Assembly: GCF_900114135.1 (NCBI RefSeq)
Contig: NZ_FORY01000025.1
Coordinates: forward strand, 1 to 33,763
Source: Celeribacter halophilus
GTDB taxonomy: Bacteria; Pseudomonadota; Alphaproteobacteria; Rhodobacterales; Rhodobacteraceae
Length of the DNA: 33,763 nt
Direction of reading: 5' to 3'
The translations under genes and the position numbers were made by a program. The notes beneath the pieces were generated by a model. The model ran no database searches and was not told the origin of the DNA. It saw only the letters and a program-made list of their open reading frames with translations. Shown here piece after piece: positions 17,359 to 24,600 of the stretch (positions are counted from its first letter, which is position 1; each line of letters begins with the position of its first letter).

Positions 17359-17368
17359 TTTATATTCC

Positions 17369-18022
17369 TTATTCTACGACTAATCGAAGAGCTAATTCTC
17401 CAGTTTCTTCGCTGATCCATTGCCGTGATTGAACAATTTTTCTTGTTTCACGTTCCACCCAGAACCAGTTTTGGAATTTTACCTGCCCGTTTCGACATGT
17501 TTCATAGAACAGATCTGTGTCAGCTGTGTAACTTGAGCTCAATGGTACAGGTTCTCGGGACTGATGTGTGATTTGGCAGCGGAAAGCAAGTCGTTCGACT
17601 TGGCTGGAGCCACTTAAAGGTGTGATGAAATGCTCTGTGATGATATTTTCACCACCAGCTTTCAAAGCGTGTAGTGTGCTGTCTATATCTGCAGCATAGA
17701 CGTCATTTCCGAAGCCACGTGTTGCAATGATGATGCCGTCTTTCATGCCCAAAGATAAATGGTCTGGGGAAATCCAAGTTTCTTCTCCTTTGGTATTAAC
17801 CGTTTGTCGGACAAAGAGTGTATAGGCATTTTCTTTGTTTTGAAGGCCTGCCACATAAGCGGGAGCTCCAGAGTTTCGAGCAGTGAGGAAGGCTGTGCCA
17901 GGCTCCAGTACGGCAGTCTTGCTGAAGGCTTGCTCTATAAGAGCGGTTTGGTTCGGGTCTGATGAACAGCCTGCGAGTAAAGTAAGAGTAACTAGCACGT
18001 AACTAAAGGAGCGCAGTGTCAT
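17369..18022 (-). CDS. gfcB: YjbF/GfcB-family lipoprotein
   Basis: This 217-aa lipoprotein has a short signal ending in LTLLAGC, so Cys19 would be lipidated. The body fits the YjbF/GfcB family of group 4 capsule and yjbEFGH operons, with [20 protein letters not shown] and [17 protein letters not shown] as recognisable parts. Its role in those systems is in polysaccharide secretion at the outer membrane, but the mechanism is not well known. ATG 18022 is chosen because GGAG lies 9 nt upstream; ATGs at 18037 and 18031 overlap the upstream gene and have no such site. It follows the YjbH-like gene directly, as in enterobacteria, but no GfcC/YjbG gene lies between or after them. Confidence 0.8.
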   Translation of the reverse strand: MTLRSFSYVLVTLTLLAGCSSDPNQTALIEQAFSKTAVLEPGTAFLTARNSGAPAYVAGLQNKENAYTLFVRQTVNTKGEETWISPDHLSLGMKDGIIIATRGFGNDVYAADIDSTLHALKAGGENIITEHFITPLSGSSQVERLAFRCQITHQSREPVPLSSSYTADTDLFYETCRNGQVKFQNWFWVERETRKIVQSRQWISEETGELALRLVVE

Positions 18023-18027
18023 ATGGG

Positions 18028-20133
18028 TCATCTCCAAAATTTGCCCCAGCGGTCTTCGAGCTCATTGGTTTGTGTGCCTCTGACAACTCCATAGAGTCGG
18101 TTACGTATTTCAAGACGTGCCCCCCCATCGCGTAGTACGGGGCGAATGGTCGTGCCATAGCCGCCTTTGGTAGCGGTTCCCGTGAGCCAATCTATTGGAA
18201 TGTTGATACGAATGCCCTTGTCAAAAGAGCCTTCTCCAAAATCGTCGAAAGATACATCCGTCAGAGTGAAGAAGGCTCCAACGCTAAATCCGTTATCAAA
18301 CTCTCGATCCAGAGAGAAGGTCGCCCCGTAATCTCCGGCAAGATAACGCCCAACATCTACTTGGCCTAGGTACCCTCCGCCAAAGTCATAATAGGCTGAA
18401 GCGTGCCCTGTTACGATATCGTAGTCTTGGAACCCGAATAGCTGGTCGTAATCGCGTTTTTTCGCATAGTTCATCTCGGCACCGAGGGCGAGGGGACTAT
18501 TTACGGGTTTCCAAAGCAGTTCTGTGGAGAGACCTCCGTACATCGTTTCTAGATAGCCTGCAGTTACGCGGCCAAAGAGATTTCTGCCGGGGCGGAAAAA
18601 ATATTCCGCTGTGAGATGCTTGATCTCGAGGTCGGATTGTTTAGCGTATTCGGCACTATCAGTCCGGACATGAGGGAGGGCCGAGTTGGAGGTTCGAGTG
18701 CTTTCGTCAAGGTTTCCCGTGAGCGGCTGCCGTATTGCTCCTGAGAGCACCAAACCTTGCGCAGGAATGACCGAAGCCGCCAACTGAATGCCGAAATCGG
18801 CACGAACTGGATTGTCTGGGTCGAACAGGGCCGGTTCGAGGTAAGGATTTACGCGCCAGTTGAATTTGGGGTATGTGCCTGAGATCGAAGCTGCCTGTGT
18901 TCTAGGCGCATCTTCGATTTTTGCCCGTGCAAATGTGCGCCAGCTGCCATCTAAATCATACTCCAATGCCTCAAGGTCGGCTCTGCGCAGGGTGGTGCGC
19001 GATGTCGGCACTCCGTTTGCAGTGCTTTCTATGCGGAAAGTAGTGATATCTTCGGGCAGGTTGTTTGCTAAAACTCTTGCGGTACGGCCTAATGCTTGCG
19101 CTTGCGCTGGATAGCGCCCGTTGCCGATGCGAACAGTGGCGGTTGCCCCTTCAATAGATATCCCTTCTAATGCGATCCCTTGATTTTTCAAAGCGGTGAA
19201 GAGCGCGCTATTCTTTGTTTGGACGCTGCCTGTATCCCACGATAAGGCTGCTGTAGTGCGTCGAGGTAGCAACGCTGGTGGCGCGTCCTCTATGCCGCTC
19301 GTAAATTTTGGTTTTGTCGGATTGATTGGTAGGCTAGCCATGAAGCCGATTTCCGAGCCGTGTAAGGCATATACAGATAGTTCGGCGCCGTTTTTGAAGC
19401 CGTAAGATAGCGCTGCGTTTATCGGGGAGTTATACTCGAATCCTGTGCGATCAGTTTCATTCACATAAGCATCCGATGAATATTCAAGGGCAACACGAAG
19501 TCTATCGTTGATCCGGTATGATGCTGCAGCAAAAAAAGCCGCATCCCCTGAGAACCAATCCCCAGTTGAGAGTTTTCCAGCCTCTTCTACAGGTTTGACC
19601 GACAAGTCGCGGTTAGAAAATGAGGCGCTCAAAGCTGAGAGAGGGTTTGAGAAGCCGTTATGGGTTCCTAACCGTCCCCAACCAAGCCCCCCGCTCAATA
19701 CAAGGCGTTCATCGAGGAAGTGTTTGCTCGCAACAAGGTATTCAGAGGAATAGATTCCTGTCCCGCCAAAGTCTTGAAGGCCGACCGCGATGTCAGGCAG
19801 GTAATCAGTTTCTGTGGCGAGGAGGTATTTGACGTCGAAGCTTCGGTCGAAGCGGTCTCCCTGTCCGTTGTTATCAAATCCTCGAGCAATCGCATAACGA
19901 AATGTTCCTAAAAGGCGCGGAGATATTTGAAAAGAAAGAGCGTAGAACTGAGTGTTGTCGCGAAAGCTTGAACTGAGCTGCAATTGGCCATCCGGAAACA
20001 TTTCCGCGGACGGGACATCAATATATCCGGGGGTGCCGTATATTGAGGCAGAAAATCGGAGTTGTACATCTTGTGCAGTAGCAGGACTGGCTACTAGGGC
20101 AGCACATATCCAATAACAATAGGAAGTTTTCAT
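18028..20133 (-). CDS. gfcD: YjbH/GfcD-family outer membrane beta-barrel protein
   Basis: This 701-aa protein matches the length and character of E. coli YjbH/GfcD. A signal peptide (about residues 1-21, ending ASPATAQ) is followed by IYGTPGYIDVPSAEMFPDGQ, the family's N-terminal hallmark. Long runs of alternating residues and aromatic-ended strands follow, consistent with a beta-barrel, and the protein ends WGKFWR with a terminal aromatic region. It is thought to help polysaccharide cross the outer membrane. The frame is open to 20190; ATG 20133 is chosen because it directly starts the signal peptide. I see no lipobox cysteine at the signal end, unlike some relatives. It heads the minus-strand series and is divergent from wzc. 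Confidence 0.85.
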   Translation of the reverse strand: MKTSYCYWICAALVASPATAQDVQLRFSASIYGTPGYIDVPSAEMFPDGQLQLSSSFRDNTQFYALSFQISPRLLGTFRYAIARGFDNNGQGDRFDRSFDVKYLLATETDYLPDIAVGLQDFGGTGIYSSEYLVASKHFLDERLVLSGGLGWGRLGTHNGFSNPLSALSASFSNRDLSVKPVEEAGKLSTGDWFSGDAAFFAAASYRINDRLRVALEYSSDAYVNETDRTGFEYNSPINAALSYGFKNGAELSVYALHGSEIGFMASLPINPTKPKFTSGIEDAPPALLPRRTTAALSWDTGSVQTKNSALFTALKNQGIALEGISIEGATATVRIGNGRYPAQAQALGRTARVLANNLPEDITTFRIESTANGVPTSRTTLRRADLEALEYDLDGSWRTFARAKIEDAPRTQAASISGTYPKFNWRVNPYLEPALFDPDNPVRADFGIQLAASVIPAQGLVLSGAIRQPLTGNLDESTRTSNSALPHVRTDSAEYAKQSDLEIKHLTAEYFFRPGRNLFGRVTAGYLETMYGGLSTELLWKPVNSPLALGAEMNYAKKRDYDQLFGFQDYDIVTGHASAYYDFGGGYLGQVDVGRYLAGDYGATFSLDREFDNGFSVGAFFTLTDVSFDDFGEGSFDKGIRINIPIDWLTGTATKGGYGTTIRPVLRDGGARLEIRNRLYGVVRGTQTNELEDRWGKFWR

Positions 20134-20446
20134 AATAGTCACGCAACACCTCTGATCCTCTTGGGGGTCATAACTCGCTCTTCTCCTCATATGAAATAAT
20201 TCTTGCTGCGAGGTAGAAGAAAAATGAGAAACATGCGGCGCGGAAACAACAAAAGTATAGAAGTTTTATCAAAGGCATATATTGTGCGCGAAAATCAGCC
20301 GACAAGACCAAGGATTAGGCTTAGCAATAGGATTAATCTGCAATTTGCTGCACTGCAACAAGGGACAACACTTGCATGATTAAAACTGATGGCAACGCCT
20401 TCATATTTTTCGTAGGTAAAGTTGAAACGTAAACCTATTGTTCGAG
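20134..20446. other. Divergent spacer between gfcD and wzc
   Basis: This 313-bp A+T-rich non-coding region lies between the two main polysaccharide transcription units, so it should carry both promoters and any shared regulation. I see no convincing -35/-10 pair, no long inverted repeat and no ORF with protein-like composition. A small imperfect symmetry, TTGCTGCACTGCAA, lies near 20344-20357 but is too short to call. Confidence 0.5.
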
Positions 20447-22543
20447 ATGCCAGTGCCAAACTCCCCTATGACATACAATACCGCCACTTCTGATGATGAC
20501 GTTATTGACCTTGGTGCTTTGCTCAGTAGTTTGTGGCGTAAAAAAATATGGATTTTTGCAAGTATACTAGGATTTGCAATCCTTGGTGCCTTGTATGCAT
20601 TTGTTATTGCAACGCCAAAATATCGTGCAACTTCTGTAATTTTGCTGGAAGCATCCGGGGAACAACTTTTGGACCTCGGGGCAGTCTTGCCAAGCCTTGG
20701 AACAGATTCCGAGGCGATCAACACAGAGGTTGAGGTTCTGAAGAGCCGTCGGTTGCTGGAGCGGGTTGTTACGACTGCAAATCTAATTGAAGACCCTGAG
20801 TTTAATGGGGCCTTGAAGCCTCTTGGTTTGAAGGCAAACATCAAGAACTTCATCACAGGGCAAGAACGCGAGGTTCCAACTCGAGATCAGCAATTGACCT
20901 CAGTGATCAACGCGATGCTTGACCGCATGTCCGTCCGCAATGTCCCTAGTACCTATGTGTTGCAGGTTACAGTAGAGACAGAAGACCCTCATAAATCTGT
21001 GATGCTCGCCGATACAATGGCGGAGCAATACATCCTCTATCAGATGGATGTGAAGTTTGAGGCCACCAAAGACGCGTCCGAATGGCTCACATCGCGTGTG
21101 GCTGATCTGAAAGCCGACCTTGAGCAGGCCGAGGCGCGCGTTTCCGAGTTTTCTACCAATTCGGAGGTTGTCAGTATTGAAACAGTTCAAGCACTTGAGC
21201 GGCAGCTCAAAGAACAGCGTGATCGTTTGGTCACCATGCGCATATCATTGGAGAATGATAGAGCGCGATTGGAGCGCTTGACCACAGCAGCGCATGAGAG
21301 CGCTGACGCCAAGCTTGAGGCTGCAGATGATCCTCGACTGACAACGATTTACCGGGAGAATGGTGAAGCAGAAGCGTTTGATATGCGTTATGCGCAATTG
21401 CTTACACAGGCTTCTGTTCAGGTGCAGCGAACGCAAGCGCAAGTCCAGTCTCTCGAGACCAGTATTAAAACGCGTGAAGCAGATATCGCGAGGCAGAGTG
21501 ATGAGTTGATCCAGCTTCAACAACTTACGCGTGAGGCTGAGGCCAGCCGTTTGCTCTATGAGTATTTCCTGAGCCGGCTCAAAGAAACCTCTGCTCAAGA
21601 AGGTATTCAGCAGGCGGATAGCCGCATTCTGTCGAATGCAGTCTTGCCCCAAGGGCCCTCAGAGCCGCGCAAGTCTCTTATTCTCGCCATGTCGATCATC
21701 CTTGGTGCTATGGTTGGTAGTGGCTTGGCTCTAGTTTGGGAAATGCGTCAAAACGGTTATCGCTTGGCCTCTGATCTGGAAGTGGAGACGGGCCTGCCTG
21801 TCATGGGGCAAATTCCATTGCTGCCAACAAGCAATCGCCGAGAGGGTTTGGAATATCTCGCTGAAAAACCAGCATCAGCTGCTGCCGAAGCTATCCGCAA
21901 CTTGCGTACCTCTGTGTTGCTCTCTGGACTGGATGAAGCTCCCAAGGTGATCATGTCGACGTCGTCGCTTCCGAGTGAAGGCAAAACAACAGTATCGTTT
22001 GCTTTGGCGCAAAACCTTGTTGGCCTCGGCAAAAAGGTCCTTCTGGTTGAAGGCGACATCCGACGCTTGGTATTTGCTCAGTATTTGGATGTGAAAGATG
22101 CCAAGGGCCTGATGTCTGTACTGTCCGGCGACATTTCTCTTGAAGAGGCTGTGATCCACGATCCTATTCTGGGGGCTGACATTCTGGCGAGTGAGCCCAG
22201 CAATGTGAATGCTGCAGATATTGTGTCCTCCCAACGTTTTGCAGACTTCATCAAAGCCGCTCGCGATGCCTACGATATGGTCATTATCGATACCCCTCCG
22301 GTACTCGTCGTGCCTGATGCACGCGTGGTTGCGCAGCATGTTGACGTTGTGCTCTTCACTGTGCGTTGGGATAGCACGTCGAAAACTCAGGTCCGCGACG
22401 CACTGCACATGTTTGAAACCGTCGGTGTTAAAGTGAGTGGGCTGGTGCTCAACCAAATCGATCCGAAGGGTATGAAACAATATGGTTACGGTGAATCCTA
22501 CGGCGCTTATGGGAGCTATGGGGCTAAATATTATACAGAGTAG
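20447..22543 (+). CDS. wzc: Wzc-like polysaccharide co-polymerase / bacterial tyrosine kinase
   Basis: This 698-aa BY-kinase of the Wzc/Etk type controls chain length and export. A short cytoplasmic N-terminus is followed by a first membrane helix at about 34-54, then a large periplasmic Wzz domain with coiled coil (about 200-390, rich in Glu, Gln, Arg and Ala). A second helix lies at about 408-428. The cytoplasmic kinase has Walker A SLPSEGKTT near 507-515, Walker A' LLVEGDIRR and Walker B MVIIDTPPVLVVPDAR near 611. The C-terminal tail YGYGESYGAYGSYGAKYY carries seven tyrosines for autophosphorylation. The frame is also open to a TTG at 20438; ATG 20447 is the first ATG, though ATG 20468 is possible. 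wza follows after 104 bp. Confidence 0.93.
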   Translation: MPVPNSPMTYNTATSDDDVIDLGALLSSLWRKKIWIFASILGFAILGALYAFVIATPKYRATSVILLEASGEQLLDLGAVLPSLGTDSEAINTEVEVLKSRRLLERVVTTANLIEDPEFNGALKPLGLKANIKNFITGQEREVPTRDQQLTSVINAMLDRMSVRNVPSTYVLQVTVETEDPHKSVMLADTMAEQYILYQMDVKFEATKDASEWLTSRVADLKADLEQAEARVSEFSTNSEVVSIETVQALERQLKEQRDRLVTMRISLENDRARLERLTTAAHESADAKLEAADDPRLTTIYRENGEAEAFDMRYAQLLTQASVQVQRTQAQVQSLETSIKTREADIARQSDELIQLQQLTREAEASRLLYEYFLSRLKETSAQEGIQQADSRILSNAVLPQGPSEPRKSLILAMSIILGAMVGSGLALVWEMRQNGYRLASDLEVETGLPVMGQIPLLPTSNRREGLEYLAEKPASAAAEAIRNLRTSVLLSGLDEAPKVIMSTSSLPSEGKTTVSFALAQNLVGLGKKVLLVEGDIRRLVFAQYLDVKDAKGLMSVLSGDISLEEAVIHDPILGADILASEPSNVNAADIVSSQRFADFIKAARDAYDMVIIDTPPVLVVPDARVVAQHVDVVLFTVRWDSTSKTQVRDALHMFETVGVKVSGLVLNQIDPKGMKQYGYGESYGAYGSYGAKYYTE

Positions 22544-22630
22544 TCGGCCACTCTGATCCGAGGCCCTTCGGTGGAAAAGCGCATGGCGATGAAGTCGATT
22601 CTTCGCTATGACGACATAAACCTCGTGTTT

Positions 22631-22638
22631 AAAAAGGA
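22631..22638 (+). promoter_or_regulatory. Ribosome binding site that decides the TTG start of wza
   Basis: AAAAAGGA lies 9 nt before the TTG at 22648. The next codons encode a complete signal peptide and lipobox, and no ATG in this frame precedes them. This supports TTG as the true start, and a TTG start usually lowers translation. Confidence 0.65.
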
Positions 22639-22647
22639 CTGTTTGCG

Positions 22648-24003
22648 TTGCGTATAGCCATTGCCCTGATCACAAGCCTGACCCTGACGGGTTGTGGAGC
22701 CGTTTATCACAGTCAAAAGGTCGTCTCAGGTGCAACCGACGAGGCCAAAGTGCGCGTCGTCGATGTTACACCTCAATCGGTTTTGGTCGCTAACCGGTCA
22801 GACTATGATCCCAAGGACATTCCTGCCGCGTTTAGAGCTACTGCCGGTTATGGTGGTGGGGTGCGGGGTGCCGGGGCGATCCCCGAGCCTGCTTATACGG
22901 CGCAAAGCCGGCCCAATGCTTTGGAAACGCGTCTGCCGCCGACTGTGACACCAGAACCTTACAAGATTGGAGTCGGTGACGTTGTCTTGTTGGCGACCCC
23001 CACAGGATCGTCGGTTGAAGAGCTGTCAGGTTTGCTGGCGGCCCAAAACAGCCGCCAAGGGTATACTGTGCAAGACGACGGTAGCATTGCCATTCCGGAT
23101 GTCGGACGTGTGGCCATTGCAGGGCTAACGCTGGAAGAAGCTGAGGCCACTCTCTTTCAGAGCCTGGTGTCCGCGCAGATTGATCCAACGTTCAGTTTGG
23201 AAGTCTCCGAGTTTAACTCCAAGAAAGTGTCTATTGGCGGTGCGGTTTCTCAGCCGGGCGTCATTCCAGTGACGCTCACCCCTCTATATTTGGATGAGGC
23301 TTTGGCGCAAGCTGGTGGCACGACGGCGGCGAATATGGATTATACCTCTGTGCGCCTCTATCGGGATGGGACTATTTATCAAGTGCCGCTTGAATCTCTG
23401 TACTCGAATAGCAGTATTCAGAAAATTCCGCTGTTGCCGGGGGATAGTGTTTTCGTCGACGACACTTATCAGCTGGATCAGGCGTCTGCGTATTTTGAGC
23501 AGCAGATCAAGCTTGCCGAGTATCGTCAAGGCGCCCGTTCAGAAGCTCTTTCACAGCTGCAAGCGGAAGTTGATCTGCGTCGTGGCCAGCTGGAGGAAGC
23601 GCGCAACAATTATCTGTCGCAGATTCAGTTGGATGCGGTGGATAGAGATTATGCGTACCTCACGGGAGAAGTGAAGCAGCAGGGGCGTTTCCCGCTGCCT
23701 CTTGGCCGGCAGGCTAGCTTGGCGGACGCGTTGTATGAAGGTGGTGGAGGGTTGGCTGTAAAGACTGCAGATCCTCGTCACATCTATGTGCTGCGTGGCT
23801 CTGATGACCCGATGGAGTTTGATGCAATCACGGCCTGGCAGTTGAACACAAGAAATGCTGCGGCCTTGGCTTTGGCGACGCGTTTCGAACTGCGACCGAA
23901 TGATATCATTTTTGTTGCCGAGCAGCCAATTACCAAGTGGAACCGTGTGATCAACCAAATCACACCGTCCTTGATCACCACTGGGGTGGCGGCAATCGAT
24001 TAA
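22648..24003 (+). CDS. wza: Wza/GfcE-like polysaccharide export outer membrane lipoprotein
   Basis: This 451-aa lipoprotein has a short signal ending LTLTGC (Cys16) and begins with TTG supported by AAAAAGGA 9 nt upstream. The polysaccharide export domain starts at about residue 105 with YKIGVGDVVLL, followed by DDGSIAIPDVGRVAIAGLTLEEAE. SLBB-like domains follow (SIGGAVSQPGVIPVTLTPLYLDEALAQAGG read in parts, then LTGEVKQQGRFPLPLGRQASLADALYEGGG in parts). A coiled-coil insert of about 55 residues (near 275-330, Gln/Glu/Ala/Arg-rich) splits the two SLBB units, which is more than E. coli Wza has. It should form the outer membrane channel for the polymer with the Wzc-like kinase encoded just before it. 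Confidence 0.9.
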   Translation: MRIAIALITSLTLTGCGAVYHSQKVVSGATDEAKVRVVDVTPQSVLVANRSDYDPKDIPAAFRATAGYGGGVRGAGAIPEPAYTAQSRPNALETRLPPTVTPEPYKIGVGDVVLLATPTGSSVEELSGLLAAQNSRQGYTVQDDGSIAIPDVGRVAIAGLTLEEAEATLFQSLVSAQIDPTFSLEVSEFNSKKVSIGGAVSQPGVIPVTLTPLYLDEALAQAGGTTAANMDYTSVRLYRDGTIYQVPLESLYSNSSIQKIPLLPGDSVFVDDTYQLDQASAYFEQQIKLAEYRQGARSEALSQLQAEVDLRRGQLEEARNNYLSQIQLDAVDRDYAYLTGEVKQQGRFPLPLGRQASLADALYEGGGGLAVKTADPRHIYVLRGSDDPMEFDAITAWQLNTRNAAALALATRFELRPNDIIFVAEQPITKWNRVINQITPSLITTGVAAID

Positions 24004-24010
24004 GAAAAGC

Positions 24011-24043
24011 AACGGCATTGCGCTATTTTTGCGCAATGCCGTT
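24011..24043 (+). terminator. Hairpin after wza
   Basis: A perfect 13-bp inverted repeat (AACGGCATTGCGC at 24011-24023 and its complement at 24031-24043) has a 7-nt loop and begins 8 bp after the wza stop. The 3' flank is AAAATTGG with no T run, so as a plus-strand intrinsic terminator it is unusual. It may mainly stabilise the upstream mRNA or attenuate read-through into the small gene behind it. Confidence 0.6.
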
Positions 24044-24164
24044 AAAATTGGGATTTTTGCGAGATTTTCATGTGTAATTTCACGGTGAATCGCGTATTCT
24101 GGTTCTAAATCCGAAACAATGTCTCTTGTTTGAGAGACCCACTCTTAACGATTGTGAGTCCCCT

Positions 24165-24509
24165 ATGTCGAAATTTGCATTCATTCTTCTCTCTGCCAGC
24201 CTCGGCTTGGCGACAACTGGCGCATCCGCTCAAGCTACTGGTGGTGCTGCTGGCGCAGCAGGGACAACAACGACCACCGCGACTACTACCGCTGCTGCAG
24301 GTGGTGCTGCAGGTGGTGCGGGTGCGGCTGGAGCGGTTGGCGCCGCTGGGGCTGCAGGTGCGGCTGCCGGTCTGACGCTTCCTGTTATCGGAACTGTTGG
24401 CTTGACTGGTCTCGGTATTGGTGTGGCTGGGGTCGTGGCGACCGCAGCTGTTGTGAGCAGTGGTGGTGATAGCACCACGAGCACCACGAGCACGACGTCT
24501 ACGAACTAA
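24165..24509 (+). CDS. gfcA: Small secreted Ala/Gly/Thr-rich protein, GfcA/YjbE-like
   Basis: This 114-aa protein has a clear signal peptide, MSKFAFILLSASLGLATTGA then SAQA, with likely cleavage near residue 22-24. The mature part is low-complexity: Gly/Ala/Thr-rich to about residue 70, then one hydrophobic glycine-rich segment (about 70-100, LPVIGTVGLTGLGIGVAGVV), then the tail SGGDSTTSTTSTTSTN. This order of Thr/Gly/Ala run, hydrophobic patch and Gly-Asp then Ser/Thr tail is that of E. coli GfcA and YjbE, which open the gfc and yjb operons. Their function is unknown. The match is by composition and neighbourhood, since low complexity defeats ordinary alignment. The frame is open from 24126, but ATG 24165 begins the signal peptide. 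No good ribosome site is seen. Confidence 0.7.
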   Translation: MSKFAFILLSASLGLATTGASAQATGGAAGAAGTTTTTATTTAAAGGAAGGAGAAGAVGAAGAAGAAAGLTLPVIGTVGLTGLGIGVAGVVATAAVVSSGGDSTTSTTSTTSTN

Positions 24510-24542
24510 GTCTATCTCAGAAAAATTCTGAAGATGTGATTC

Positions 24543-24570
24543 GAGGCACCCTTGTGGGGTGCCTCTTTTC
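24543..24570 (+). terminator. Intrinsic terminator after the gfcA-like gene
   Basis: GAGGCACCC (24543-24551) pairs with GGGTGCCTC (24557-24565) across a 5-nt loop, followed by TTTTCTT. This is a standard intrinsic terminator 33 bp after the small gene's stop. It also lies between two converging transcripts, so it separates the polysaccharide block from the lsr block. Confidence 0.85.
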
Positions 24571-24600
24571 TTGTCGGCGAACAACGTGTGACGCGCTTCG

